Source: Fuerstiella sp.
Lineage (GTDB): Bacteria > Planctomycetota > Planctomycetia > Planctomycetales > Planctomycetaceae
Length of the DNA: 64,000 nt
Direction: 5' to 3'
Assembly (NCBI GenBank): GCA_022447225.1
Contig: JAKVAZ010000013.1
Span: 124,001-188,000 of the forward strand
The translations under genes were made by a program, and so were the position numbers. How positions within the stretch are numbered: the first letter of the stretch is position 1; each line of letters begins with the position of its first letter. Below are positions 52,746 to 62,133 of this stretch, in pieces. The notes beneath the pieces were generated by a model. That model saw only the letters and a list, made by a program, of their open reading frames with translations, had not been told where the DNA came from and made no database searches.

Positions 52746-54011
52746 CTAACTGACTGCCTGCTCACGCTCCTTGGAAACGGCAAGTGTGTCCACGAAGTCG
52801 CCGGCCACATTCTGCAGGCGGAAAGCGTTGCGAACCAGAACCGCGAGACCGGCGGCAGCTACCGAGAAAACGGCTCCCATGCGGGCTGCTCCCTGCAGTC
52901 CGGGATCGGAAAACGCCTGCCCGCTCACGAAGAGCGCGACCGTCAGGCCAAGTCCTGCAACGACACTTGTCACCACGACATGACCGGCGGTCATGCCAGA
53001 CGGAAGACGAAAGCCCATCCAGTGAGCCACCAGGGAAAACACAGTGATTCCGATCGTCTTGCCGGCAATCAGTGATGTCAGAATGATCCAGCTGAGACCA
53101 TTGACTTCGGAAAAAGCAACACCTGCATTGGCCAGAGCAAAGAAGAACAGACCGAAGTCGACCAGTCGTTTGAGGTCATGTTCGAAGGATTCCAGCGGTG
53201 AGTGGCAATGAACAGGTGTTTTGCCCTGGTAGAGTCCCGCGTCGTGACACGGTCCTGGCAGGAACGGGACAATAAACACCAGTGCCAGTGCCGGATGCAG
53301 GTGAGCACTGTGCAGCCCCCACCATGACAATCCGCCGCCGATCAGGACGTACGGGATCCAGTTCTGAACCTGTCGACGTCGCAGGCCCCAAGCCGTTGCT
53401 ATGGCGGGGATCAGCCAAATCAGCTGTCCCCACTGTGTTGGATGATGAGGGTCCGGATAGCCAATCGCGATGATCCCCAGTCCGATTGCGTCATCGGCCA
53501 CGGCCAGCAGCAGCAGAAAACTTACGGCCGGATGAGTTTTGCCGAACAGGCACCGAATCACCAGCCATGCCAGCGCGATATCTGTTGCCGTCGGAACCCC
53601 CCAGCCGTTCATCCATTCACTCCGACCAAGCAGGGCGTTGAGTCCCAAAAATACTGTAACCGGTCCGATGACCCCACCGGCCGTGGCAAACAACGGATTG
53701 ACCGCCTTGGAAACCGGGTTCAGGGCCCCGTTGGGCAGGCAGGACTCCGTGATCTCTTTGGCTGCGATTCCAAAGAAAACCACCATAAAAATGTCATTGG
53801 TCAGGAAATGAAGGGTAAAGAAATGTTCCCAGCCGTCATGAGGTATCGGCAATGCACTGCCGGCCTGCAGCCAGTCACCGATTTGGTGAATCGGTGCGTG
53901 GATGACAGCGTCATAGCTGTGCGGGCTCACATTGGCCCAGATCACCGCCACAATCACACCGGCAATCAGTGGAATCGAAAATTCCTGAAGGCGTTCTACT
54001 GTCTTCGCCAT
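52746..54011 (-). CDS. nhaA: Na+/H+ antiporter NhaA
   Basis: 421 residues with about 12 membrane helices and a polar tail. The paired aspartates of the ion site are in LLLLAVADDAIGLGIIAIGYPDP, and GVPTATDIALAWLV matches the PTATDIAFA helix; FFALANAGVAF and GKTIGITVFS also fit NhaA. It exchanges sodium for protons at the cytoplasmic membrane and supports pH and salt tolerance, as expected for a marine or brackish organism. ATG 54011 has a GAGG Shine-Dalgarno 9 bases upstream; the ATG at 54026 would add five residues. Directly downstream lies the spacer with decayed iron-transporter genes on the opposite strand. Confidence 0.93.
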   Translation of the reverse strand: MAKTVERLQEFSIPLIAGVIVAVIWANVSPHSYDAVIHAPIHQIGDWLQAGSALPIPHDGWEHFFTLHFLTNDIFMVVFFGIAAKEITESCLPNGALNPVSKAVNPLFATAGGVIGPVTVFLGLNALLGRSEWMNGWGVPTATDIALAWLVIRCLFGKTHPAVSFLLLLAVADDAIGLGIIAIGYPDPHHPTQWGQLIWLIPAIATAWGLRRRQVQNWIPYVLIGGGLSWWGLHSAHLHPALALVFIVPFLPGPCHDAGLYQGKTPVHCHSPLESFEHDLKRLVDFGLFFFALANAGVAFSEVNGLSWIILTSLIAGKTIGITVFSLVAHWMGFRLPSGMTAGHVVVTSVVAGLGLTVALFVSGQAFSDPGLQGAARMGAVFSVAAAGLAVLVRNAFRLQNVAGDFVDTLAVSKEREQAVS

Positions 54012-54407
54012 CGACACCGTCCTCATTTTTCCAATCTGTCAGCGCGTTCGATAAAACCGGCACAAGCAGGTTTTAAGACTGCTTCGGCTGATTTTTCCGG
54101 ATCCGGTACGACAGGTTCCGTGTGGAATGTTGTTCTGTCATCGACTTACATGGCACGGTTTTGCGTCACACGTTCTGTGTTTTTGAGCAGACACGCATGA
54201 GTTTTTGTTCTGTACCATTTAAACCGTTTCTGCCGGCCGACCGCACCAGTGGCGCGAATACTAAGTCTGAGCTGGCTTTCAGCACCAGACCTTCTTTAGC
54301 TGGCGGAATTTTGGATGACGGATCCCGGGAATTAAATTTGTTCCCAGTCCGAATAGCGACTCGTTCCTCTTCGACTTTGATTTTTTGCGTGCTGGCTCGC
54401 GACGTGA

Positions 54408-54736
54408 TTCGGCGGTTTTCCGGTCGCCATGCTGCCCGTGAGACTCAGGAATCAGGCGACGATTGTGCTGCCCAACACGGTTGCCATGATTGCTAAGTGC
54501 CGCAATTCCGAAACCGCTCAACAGTTTATCGATTTTGTTCTGTCCGAAGAGACTGAGTTGCAGCTGGCTTCAGGGACAGGACGTCAGATTCCGCTTGATT
54601 CGGTCAGTGACTCACTACTTCCTGCAGAATGCAGCCGTTGAGAGAGTGGGCGGACGACGTCGTTCTTCTGACGACAGCGGCTCGGTTGTATTCTGTTGTA
54701 GGGGAATGGCTGAAGGCGGAGTCAACAGGTCAATGA
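54408..54736 (+). pseudogene. Decayed FbpA-like iron-binding protein gene (C-terminal part)
   Basis: Codons 54408-54638 read a periplasmic iron-binding protein C-terminus: FPVAMLPVRL, IVLPNTVAMIAKCRNSETAQ, FIDFVLSEETELQLASGTG and RQIPLDSV, then a stop. A frame shift at about 54630 restores the remaining family pattern (MQPLREWADDVVLLTTAARL and VVGEWLKAESTGQ, stop 54734-54736). The fragment has a TGA in frame just before it (54405-54407) and no start or N-terminal domain. A second frame upstream (STLIFCVLARDVIRR, near 54367-54416) may be an older piece of the same gene. It is a relic of an extracellular ferric-iron ABC transporter and non-functional. Confidence 0.72.
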
Positions 54737-54945
54737 CAATATGGTTGGTGTTGACATGGTCTGTTGTTTGAACAATCACTCTTGCCACCTTGGGCGTATG
54801 GCTGGTAACCGTGTTGTTGTCGCAGATTCAACAGGGCGTCTCAGCGTCACGTTGTGCGACCCGGCTGGTCATGGCAGTTGCTCAGGCGATTCCAGGAATC
54901 GCTGCACAGTCGAATCGACTGTGTTTGTTGCTGACCGGTTCATAG
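54733..54945 (+). pseudogene. Decayed FbpB-like iron ABC permease gene fragment
   Basis: An ATG at 54733 overlaps the old binding-protein stop (ATGA), as in intact fbpA-fbpB operons. The frame reads MTIWLVLTWSVV, an in-frame TGA (54769-54771), then ITLATLGVWLVTVLLS and RLVMAVAQAIPGIA, ending TAG at 54943-54945. The hydrophobic start and the RLVMAVAQAIPGI block resemble the cytoplasmic loop and PG-containing helix of FbpB-type permeases. Length is about one tenth of a permease, so internal deletion plus the stop codon mark it as dead. The identity is inferred from position and short similarity. Confidence 0.5.
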
Positions 54946-55482
54946 CGGGGCGATGTTCATGACCTGTGAATCACTGGTCAAATTACACCTGAGGTTCCAT
55001 CGACCATATAAGACACAGGAAATCGGCGTGATCAGACTGGCTGAGACGTTGAGTGATCCGCGTCGATTCCTTGCGTATGCCATGACGTTTGCAGTTCATG
55101 GAAGATATAAATGTTGTTCGGCAGCAGCGGCTGTGCTCCGTCACTGTCAGGAACCCGGGTCCGTTTTCGCAGGTGCTGTGTGGTTCCGACCCGGACGGAC
55201 GGATCCGTCACTCCGGCAAGCATGAAATCTGCACAGCTTCCTACGGATGGAGAGTGCTCAATAACCTTATTCCGGATGGCGCGGACAGCGAATGTTCGGC
55301 TCAAAATTGTGGTCGAAGGTGGTATCCGGGAGTTACCGGACCCCGCAGAACAGGGAGTTGGCACACAGGATTCCCATAGCCGTATTTTACAGTTTTTGGC
55401 AGAATACGGGCTGAAGTCCCGGCAATGGCTTCAGCAGCCTCAAAATTACGGCACGTTGATGAATCTGACCAGGGGACCATGG
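54946..55482. other. Spacer between decayed iron-transporter genes and the L,D-transpeptidase gene
   Basis: The frame of the L,D-transpeptidase is open through much of this DNA back to 55111, but its translation does not resemble that family and no Shine-Dalgarno precedes those starts. It may be further remnant of the lost operon or promoter DNA. No RNA gene recognised. Confidence 0.35.
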
Positions 55483-56664
55483 ATGAAGCCCTTTGCACAA
55501 AATCAGAATCAAATGTCCGCAAGATGGCTCATGTTTGTGACTGCCGTCGCGGTCGGATTTGGCGCATGGTTTTTCGATTTGGTTCCGCAACTGCGTCCTG
55601 TTCCCTCAGGACAGCTGTCAGTGCAGTCAGATGACGAAATTTCCTTACCTTCTCACTGGAAGGAGATAGATGACCGTACCGATGTCTCAGTGGAGTCCGG
55701 CAGTGACGAAGTTGATCCTCTGTTTGAAGCCATCGCTGATGATGTGGATTTTCAGGATCAGGCCCTGACGGAACTGTCGGAGCCGGACATTTCAGAAGAA
55801 CCGTCGTTCGGTTCTGATTCACAGTCTGAGTCGGTGAGCGTGGTTGACCCTGCAGTGCGGCAGGCGTCCTTTGATTCTGATCTGCGGTCTGAGGGGTTGG
55901 AACTCGGGGATTTACCTGATTCCGACGTTGTCCGGGCTGTCGAATCCGGCACAAAAGTTTCCGTTCTCTCTGCGGAAACAGCGGATGCACTGCGAAATGT
56001 TGATCTGCTGGTGGGACAGGAAAAGATTGTTGAAGCTCACAATGTTCTGTCCAGTCTGTACTGGAAACAACCGAAGATCCGATCTGTCCTGAAAGACCGA
56101 ATTGAGTTTACGGCGGCAGAGATTTTCTCAGAACCTCATCGACACTTTGGTGCTCCCTACCTGGTGGAACCTGGAGATACGCTGGAATCGATTGGCAGGA
56201 AGCACAATATCTCCTGGCAGTATCTGGGACAGCTGAATCGTATCGAACCGATGGAGCTGCAGGCCGGTCAGCAGCTGAAGGTCATGCGTGGTCCGTTTTC
56301 GGCCGTGGTCGATTTAAGTCGCTTTGAACTAACAGTCCATGCGCATGGTTACTTTGTTCAACGTTACGATGTTGGCACTGGAGAAGGTGACAACACTCCG
56401 CTTGGAAAATTCACTGTCCAGGAAAAGGTCGAGAACCCGGCCTGGTACAATCCTGATGGCGGACAGATTGACAGTGACGACCCACAGAACCCGTTAGGTG
56501 AATACTGGATCGGGCTGGGGGACCACATAGGAATTCACGGGACGATCGATCCTCAATCAATCGGCTCAGCACGATCACGTGGCTGTATTCACATGCGCGA
56601 CAATGACATTGCCGAAGTTTTCTCGCTCCTGGGGCAGGGGGCCAGTGTTCGCATTCGGCCGTAG
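55483..56664 (+). CDS. Membrane-anchored L,D-transpeptidase with LysM domain
   Basis: 393 residues. One N-terminal membrane helix (about 14-35) is followed by a long acidic Ser/Glu/Asp-rich linker (about 45-180), a LysM domain (PYLVEPGDTLESIGRKHNISW, near 225) and a YkuD domain with IHGTIDPQ and the catalytic Cys in SRGCIHM near residue 370. L,D-transpeptidases make 3-3 cross-links or attach proteins to peptidoglycan, so the enzyme supports a peptidoglycan wall in this planctomycete. The ATG at 55483 has an AGGGGA 6-7 bases upstream; the longer frame from 55111 adds unrelated sequence. Not part of an evident operon. Confidence 0.88.
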   Translation: MKPFAQNQNQMSARWLMFVTAVAVGFGAWFFDLVPQLRPVPSGQLSVQSDDEISLPSHWKEIDDRTDVSVESGSDEVDPLFEAIADDVDFQDQALTELSEPDISEEPSFGSDSQSESVSVVDPAVRQASFDSDLRSEGLELGDLPDSDVVRAVESGTKVSVLSAETADALRNVDLLVGQEKIVEAHNVLSSLYWKQPKIRSVLKDRIEFTAAEIFSEPHRHFGAPYLVEPGDTLESIGRKHNISWQYLGQLNRIEPMELQAGQQLKVMRGPFSAVVDLSRFELTVHAHGYFVQRYDVGTGEGDNTPLGKFTVQEKVENPAWYNPDGGQIDSDDPQNPLGEYWIGLGDHIGIHGTIDPQSIGSARSRGCIHMRDNDIAEVFSLLGQGASVRIRP

Positions 56665-56706
56665 TTTCAGAATTCCAGGAACGTTCGGTTCGAGAATTTC
56701 ATTCAG

Positions 56707-57882
56707 TTACGCGTTCGGCAACCCGGTCCGGGTGATGCGGCCCTGGATCAGGACGTCTTCATCGATCTGCAGTACGCTCAGTTTTTCCAGATCTGACGTG
56801 GTGGGAATTGATGGGCGGCCGATGCCTCCGATCGGAGACAGTGCTTTCGTTCCCCCAACCAGTTTGGGGGCGATAAACGCATGGACTTCATCGATCAGCT
56901 GAGCCTCAAAAAAATGGCCCGTTACGCCTGCACCGGCCTCAATCAGGACGTGGGTCATGTTACGCCGCCCCAGTTCGTGCATGAGAGAAACAACGCACAG
57001 GTGTCCCTGTTCTGTTTTCGGCAACAGCAAAACCTCTGCACCAAGATGCCGGATTCGCCGGGCGATGTCTGCCGGCTGGTTGTCGGCCAGGCAGACAATC
57101 AGCGGTGCGACTGACTGTGTTTGGATGAGTCGCAGCTTTTCATGGATGCTGCTGCCGGTACTGTCCAGCACGATTCGGGTAGCTGTTCGCGGTCCGGGTG
57201 GTCGTGCTGTCAATCGGGGATCATCGCAGCGAACTGTGCCCGCTCCGGTAATGACAGCATCCATGATACCACGCAGTTTGTGTACCTGCTCGCGTGATTT
57301 CCGGCATGTGATCCACCGGGAGTGCCCCGTGGATGCGGCAATACGTCCGTCAAGGGTCATGGCCCATTTGGCATGGATCCAGGGGCGACTGTTCCGCTGC
57401 AGCATGGCAAAGGGGGCGATCAGCTGCCTGGCTTCAGCGTGACACAACCCGGTCCGCACGGAAATACCGGCATCCTTCAGACGGGTGATTCCGCGTCCCG
57501 ATGCATGCGGTGCGGGATCTTCACAGCCAACCACCACTTCTGCGAATTCCGCAGCAATCACGGCATCGACACACGGTGGTGTCTTACCGTGGTGGCTGCA
57601 GGGTTCCAGGGTTACGAACATACGTGCGTCCCGGGTTGTCCGGGCACTCTGAATCGCCATCACTTCTGCATGTTGGGATCCAAATCCTGCGTGCCAGCCT
57701 TCGGCAATCATTCGCCTGTGCTGATCGACAATCACGGCTCCGACGGCAGGATTGGGTTCTGTGTGCCCCAGCCCCTGTAACGCGATTGACAGAGCACGGC
57801 GCATGATTGACTCATCGTCCGGAAACAGATGATCTTCCGGCAGGTCCGCCGGCGTTGTGCTTAATCCTGTCCCGGCAGCCAC
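56707..57882 (-). CDS. ribD: Bifunctional riboflavin biosynthesis protein RibD
   Basis: 391 residues. Deaminase domain: GLGHTEPNPAVGAVIV, zinc ligands HAEV (near 74) and PCSHHGKTPPC; reductase domain from about 165 (RPWIHAKWAMTLDGRIA, SREQVHKLRGIMDAVITGAGTVRCDDP). RibD performs the second and third steps of the GTP branch of riboflavin synthesis, in the cytoplasm. A GTG at 57882 is the longest start and overlaps the upstream SEC-C/TPR gene by 22 bases; an internal ATG at 57804 would begin at MRRALSIAL, typical for the family. ribE, ribB or ribH are not adjacent. Confidence 0.92.
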   Translation of the reverse strand: MAAGTGLSTTPADLPEDHLFPDDESIMRRALSIALQGLGHTEPNPAVGAVIVDQHRRMIAEGWHAGFGSQHAEVMAIQSARTTRDARMFVTLEPCSHHGKTPPCVDAVIAAEFAEVVVGCEDPAPHASGRGITRLKDAGISVRTGLCHAEARQLIAPFAMLQRNSRPWIHAKWAMTLDGRIAASTGHSRWITCRKSREQVHKLRGIMDAVITGAGTVRCDDPRLTARPPGPRTATRIVLDSTGSSIHEKLRLIQTQSVAPLIVCLADNQPADIARRIRHLGAEVLLLPKTEQGHLCVVSLMHELGRRNMTHVLIEAGAGVTGHFFEAQLIDEVHAFIAPKLVGGTKALSPIGGIGRPSIPTTSDLEKLSVLQIDEDVLIQGRITRTGLPNA

Positions 57883-59945
57883 AGTTTACCTGACGATTGT
57901 GGTTGAGTTTCATGACCGGTAGTCACAATGACGGGAGTTTCAATTTCGGCCAGAAACTGCTCACAGCCCGTACGTGTCAGTTCCTGACGAACGGCTTCCG
58001 CCACTTCAGGGATCTTCTGGAAATACTGATCCCGCATCGAATGTAGCAGTGGCGAGATCCCGGGGTCCTCCGGATCATCCAGGCGAAAGCTCAGTTCCTT
58101 CAGGTCCAGTTCCAGTCGTGACTTGAAATGATCCGGGTCATCCATCGTGGCCTTTCTGGCAGCATCAAAGCATTTTGCCATATCGTCGACTCGGTTTTGG
58201 AATCGGGCGACCAGCGCCCGCATCATGTGGGCCCTCAGCGGTGAGTATTGTTCCAAGGCTTCGGGACGCCGGAACAACTCATCAGTTACCTGCTCGAGCA
58301 GTTCGACGTCACGAATCAGTTCAATTCGGTTGGCAAGCTGTACCAGCTGAACATTCGTCAGATCAGGCAGAGACAGCTGCCAGTAGTGCAGCAGTGGAAT
58401 GCCTTCGATGGTCTGGTCCTCGTCGATTAATCGGGAAGCCGGCGCCGGAATGTGCAGCTGTTCGCGGAGATCACTCATCCGAATCTCATGATTCTGTCGC
58501 TGAGTGAGTGCGTGCAGAACAACAACAGACGCAGCTGCGGCGACTTTCAGTTCCGGGTCGTCCGCTGCCTGCTGCGGCGATCGGTCATTTAGCTGTGACT
58601 GAGGTCGCTGTAACCAGGATTCGATGGAGCTGGTAATACGACCGTCCACAGCCGACCGAATGTTCCTGGCCGGAACCGTCGGATCGAAATGCACATTCCA
58701 GTCGAAATCGCTACAGCAGGACGGAACCCATGATTCGATTACCGGCTCCGTCAGCTGATCGTCCTCTTTGAGGCTGTTTTCCGCGGCTTCACGTACTACA
58801 TCCCAGGCTGCCTGGTGGGTTGCTTCCGGCCCGCTGACGCTGACCATATGCCTGTCGGATTCGTTTTCCAGATTGGCCGTTACCACAACGACACCCAGCT
58901 GTTCCCGTCCGCCGTCGTCTGCAGGAGGAACATCCGCCAGAATGCGAAAATGATGATCGGAATGTTCTGTACTGTGCAGTTCCGACCCCGGAGTTTCAAA
59001 ATGAAACTGACGGTGCTCCTGCAGTCGGGAACTCAACTCGCGAGGCCGTCGAATTTGCTGTGAATTTTGGATCGTACAGATCCGATCGTCGGAAATTTCC
59101 AGATCGAGCAACACCGCGAGGGCTTCGGCTTCAACGCAGGTGTCGAAATCCTGCAGCAGTGTTGCCGCTCTGTGCAGTGCCCCCGCTGCCTGTGCCATTC
59201 GGTTATCCCACAGATGAAACAGTCCCAGGTTGTACCAGAGTGTTCCGTTCTCCGGCTCTGCATCAGTAAGACGTGAGTAGAGGATGGCGGCAGGTTCCCA
59301 GCACCCCAGGTTACTCAGACGGATTGCTTTCTGTTCTGTTTCCCGCTGGTCTTCACCGACATCCGCGACAAACAGTTCCAGGCTTCCCAGCAGCGGAAAA
59401 TGGTGCGGGATTCCTTTTGTCCAGCTGCTCAGCAGGAACAACAGCGACGATCGCAGTTTCGCAGGTGCAAAATGAATGGCCCGACGAAGATGAGCATAAG
59501 CAGATGCGGGGTTGCCATTGCGGAAGACTTCGTTGGAAACCGACGCCAGCAGCATGGCGATTCCCTCATAATGCACCGGCTGAGCCAGCTGGATGGCCCG
59601 ATGCATCAGTCGCCGCGCACCATCGAAACCTTCCGTCTGCATCGTGAGGTCAGCCAGAAGAATAACAACCCGGATTTCGTCCCGGTTGCGTCGCAGGAAC
59701 TCGATACACAGTTCACGAGCCTCTTGGTATTCGCCCCGTTCCTGTACCAGGCCAGCCAGTTCAATGACCAGCACGTCCTTGTCAGGGTGAGATTTGTACA
59801 GCGCGCGCAGATGCTGTTCAGCCACGTCGGGCTGGTTGTCGCGCAGCTGCTCAATGCGTTGCATGTCTGTAAGAATATCCTGGCAGCAGAATTTAAGTTT
59901 TCTGCCGCTTCCGCAAATGCAGGCGGAATAGGGATCGTTCGCCAT
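57861..59945 (-). CDS. SEC-C metal-binding and TPR repeat protein
   Basis: 694 residues. The first 20 residues are a SEC-C zinc motif (CICGSGRKLKFCC). Long helical TPR-like repeats follow (about 30-285), for example ARELCIEFLRR, ARRLMHRAIQLAQP and ASAYAHLRRAIHFAP. The C-terminal 400 residues are charged and without a recognised fold. SEC-C motifs in SecA bind SecB or ribosomes, so this could be an adaptor in protein handling, but no partner is shown. It reads leftward and its 3' end overlaps ribD by 22 bases, implying joint transcription. No signal peptide. Confidence 0.72.
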   Translation of the reverse strand: MANDPYSACICGSGRKLKFCCQDILTDMQRIEQLRDNQPDVAEQHLRALYKSHPDKDVLVIELAGLVQERGEYQEARELCIEFLRRNRDEIRVVILLADLTMQTEGFDGARRLMHRAIQLAQPVHYEGIAMLLASVSNEVFRNGNPASAYAHLRRAIHFAPAKLRSSLLFLLSSWTKGIPHHFPLLGSLELFVADVGEDQRETEQKAIRLSNLGCWEPAAILYSRLTDAEPENGTLWYNLGLFHLWDNRMAQAAGALHRAATLLQDFDTCVEAEALAVLLDLEISDDRICTIQNSQQIRRPRELSSRLQEHRQFHFETPGSELHSTEHSDHHFRILADVPPADDGGREQLGVVVVTANLENESDRHMVSVSGPEATHQAAWDVVREAAENSLKEDDQLTEPVIESWVPSCCSDFDWNVHFDPTVPARNIRSAVDGRITSSIESWLQRPQSQLNDRSPQQAADDPELKVAAAASVVVLHALTQRQNHEIRMSDLREQLHIPAPASRLIDEDQTIEGIPLLHYWQLSLPDLTNVQLVQLANRIELIRDVELLEQVTDELFRRPEALEQYSPLRAHMMRALVARFQNRVDDMAKCFDAARKATMDDPDHFKSRLELDLKELSFRLDDPEDPGISPLLHSMRDQYFQKIPEVAEAVRQELTRTGCEQFLAEIETPVIVTTGHETQPQSSGKLWLPGQD

Positions 59946-60267
59946 GTTGTGGCTCCTGAGGCGTTCAATGGAATTCTATTAGTGGCTCAATATGTGATAT
60001 GGCCGGCGGACAGGATTCCGACGTCGGCGAAATATTGTTATGGAAGCAGACTTAATGTTGTGACGGTCGTGTTCCAATTAAAACACTGCACCCCGTATGA
60101 TGACAGGATCACTTCAGATTTTCACGGCAGTGCCTCCTGTCTGATCCTCGGAGCCAACAGACACCAGGGACTGGGGCCGCGAAATGTCGGATCCTGATGG
60201 ACCCTGACGGACCGCTGCGGGTAACTCAGGGACAGCAAAAGACACGGGTCGGGCAGTCGCAAAAATC
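59946..60267. other. Spacer between DgkA-type and SEC-C/TPR genes
   Basis: Both genes run leftward. It probably holds the promoter of the SEC-C/TPR gene. Minus-strand frames 60114-60335 and others show no family resemblance. No tRNA or strong hairpin was recognised. Confidence 0.35.
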
Positions 60268-60636
60268 TCAGAGGTATTCGCAAATTCGCGGCAGAAACAC
60301 CAGCAGGCCCACTGCTGCAGCCGTGATTGCTGCAAGTAACACAGCTCCGGCGGCCAGATCTTTGGCCTGTCCCGCTAACGAATTTCGGGTGGGACAGGTG
60401 AGATCCACGACTCGTTCCAGAGCCGTATTCAGAGCTTCCGCTGTCCAGACAAGGCCGATTGAGAGAACGATCAGGCACCATTCAACGGAGGAAAGTGAAA
60501 TTGTCGCAGCAGCTGCTGTGACAATGACTGTGCACCCCAGATGGACTTTTGCGTGAGTTTCAGTGCGGACCAGTTCAGTGATCCCGCGGACAGCGTTGCG
60601 AAATGATCCGGCTCTTTCCCGCAGGAATGCACTCAT
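60268..60636 (-). CDS. DgkA-family membrane kinase (diacylglycerol/undecaprenol kinase type)
   Basis: 122 residues with three membrane helices (about 34-52, 54-76 and 96-114). The family core is visible: ITELVRTETHAKVHLG with the conserved Glu, the active-site loop TAEALNTALERVVDL with two Glu and Asn, and KDLAAGAVLLAAITA. Gram-negative members phosphorylate diacylglycerol, Gram-positive ones undecaprenol. The latter would recycle lipid carrier for peptidoglycan. ATG 60636 has GAGGA 8-9 bases upstream; the much longer frame to 61428 overlaps aroC on the other strand and is spurious. It is divergent from aroC. Confidence 0.87.
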   Translation of the reverse strand: MSAFLRERAGSFRNAVRGITELVRTETHAKVHLGCTVIVTAAAATISLSSVEWCLIVLSIGLVWTAEALNTALERVVDLTCPTRNSLAGQAKDLAAGAVLLAAITAAAVGLLVFLPRICEYL

Positions 60637-60930
60637 TTTCAGATTCCTCAGACAGCAACAGGAGCTGTGAGACCGTCCGATGTCCGTCGCCATTGATGAC
60701 CGAGCATGAACAGCTCCGAAACGGCACATGACATGAACACAACGACAAAGTTTGTCGCTTCGTTTAACGAATGTCGATGCATTCCGGCAGGGAATTTTTT
60801 CCGGTGTGTTCGGGGATTTTACATCCACCGACCCTGGGAAAAGCAGTGTGAGATGATCCAGGCACTCGCGAGTCGTCTGTTCGGCCGATAAGATTGGGAG
60901 AGAAACTCGTTCCAAATGGGCGCGCGATGT

Positions 60931-62043
60931 ATGCCTGGCAATTCGTTCGGACAATTCCTTCGTATCACAACTGCAGGTGAAAGCCACGGACCAGGTAACG
61001 TGGTAATTGTGGACGGAGTGCCACCCGGCCTGGCGCTGAGTGAAACAGACCTCATTCCGGATCTCAATCGTCGTCGTCCAGGCCAGAGTCATCTGGTGAC
61101 ACAACGGAAAGAATCGGATGAACCTGAGATTCTTTCCGGAGTATTTAACGGTGAAACAACCGGGACCAGTATTGCTGTTTTGATTCGGAATAAGGATCAG
61201 CGCAGCCGCGATTATACGGAGATTAAAGATAAGTATCGTCCGGGGCATGCAGATTACACGTTTGATGCCCGCTATGGAGTCCGTGATTATCGGGGCGGTG
61301 GTCGCAGCAGTGCTCGCGAAACAACCGCCCGGGTGGCGGCAGGTGCGATTGCAAAAAAACTGATCGCTCAGGCCTTTGGGGGCACCGTAGTTGGCTATGT
61401 GAGACAGGTCGGCGATGTCATAGCGCACATTGACGCACCCGAGGCTGTGACAGCCGAACAGGTTGAAACATTGCCCGACGGTTCACCGAATCTGGTGCGC
61501 TGTCCGGATCCGGAAGCTGCGGCCCGAATGGTGTCGTTGATCCAGGACGTTCGTCGGGATGTGGATTCGGTTGGGGGGGTTTCCGAAATCGTGGCGACCG
61601 GAATTCCGGCGGGGCTTGGTGATCCGGTATTCGACAAACTCAAAGCAGATCTTGGGAAAGCACTGTTCAGTCTGCCGGCTGTGCTGGGAGTGGAGTACGG
61701 AATCGGATTTGGATGTGCGGTTCTTCGCGGCAGTCAGAACAATGATATTTTTGTCGCCGAAGACGATCGTCCCATTGCCACTCAAACCAATCGACACGGC
61801 GGAATGCTGGGCGGGATCAGTTCGGGACAGCCGATTGTGCTGCGTGCCGCCATTAAACCTACCAGTAGTCTGGCCCGGCAGCAGCCCACGGTCACTCGTG
61901 ACGGCCAGCCAACGACCATTGCCACGAAAGGACGCCACGATCCGTGCCTGTTGCCAAGGTTTGTGCCTATGGGAGAAGCCATGGTGGCTCTTGTACTGGC
62001 AGATCACTGGCTGCGATGGAAAGCTGTGACGCCTTCTTCGTAG
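60931..62043 (+). CDS. aroC: Chorismate synthase
   Basis: 370 residues, the full family length. Diagnostic motifs: NSFGQFLRITTAGESHGPGNVVIVDGVPPG at the start, RRRPGQSHLVTQRKESDEPEILSGVFNGETTGTSIAVLI, GGGRSSARETTARVAAGAIAKK and the C-terminal GRHDPCLLPRFVPMGEAMVALVL. It converts EPSP to chorismate using reduced FMN, the last common step to aromatic amino acids and folate. ATG 60931 is preferred because the family begins with M-x-GN(T/S)FG; ATG 60916 adds five residues. holA follows 90 bases downstream on the same strand. Confidence 0.96.
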   Translation: MPGNSFGQFLRITTAGESHGPGNVVIVDGVPPGLALSETDLIPDLNRRRPGQSHLVTQRKESDEPEILSGVFNGETTGTSIAVLIRNKDQRSRDYTEIKDKYRPGHADYTFDARYGVRDYRGGGRSSARETTARVAAGAIAKKLIAQAFGGTVVGYVRQVGDVIAHIDAPEAVTAEQVETLPDGSPNLVRCPDPEAAARMVSLIQDVRRDVDSVGGVSEIVATGIPAGLGDPVFDKLKADLGKALFSLPAVLGVEYGIGFGCAVLRGSQNNDIFVAEDDRPIATQTNRHGGMLGGISSGQPIVLRAAIKPTSSLARQQPTVTRDGQPTTIATKGRHDPCLLPRFVPMGEAMVALVLADHWLRWKAVTPSS

Positions 62044-62133
62044 AATGGGACAGCGCGTTGTTCGATCTTGCCCGATTTCAACGTCGGCATTCCGGTTTTC
62101 GGTTTCTGCCGACAAAGTCCATCGTTTCAATTG

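Noticed and set aside
54769-54771. In-frame TGA in the permease fragment as a possible selenocysteine codon
   Set aside because: No SECIS-like hairpin follows, the surrounding protein is a short, deleted permease, and decay explains it better.
55111-55482. N-terminal extension of the L,D-transpeptidase frame
   Set aside because: The composition is unlike a signal or domain, and the ATG at 55483 has a clear ribosome binding site followed by a membrane helix.
60637-61428. N-terminal 264-residue extension of the DgkA-type frame
   Set aside because: It is antisense to aroC, has no family similarity, and the ATG at 60636 has a good Shine-Dalgarno sequence.
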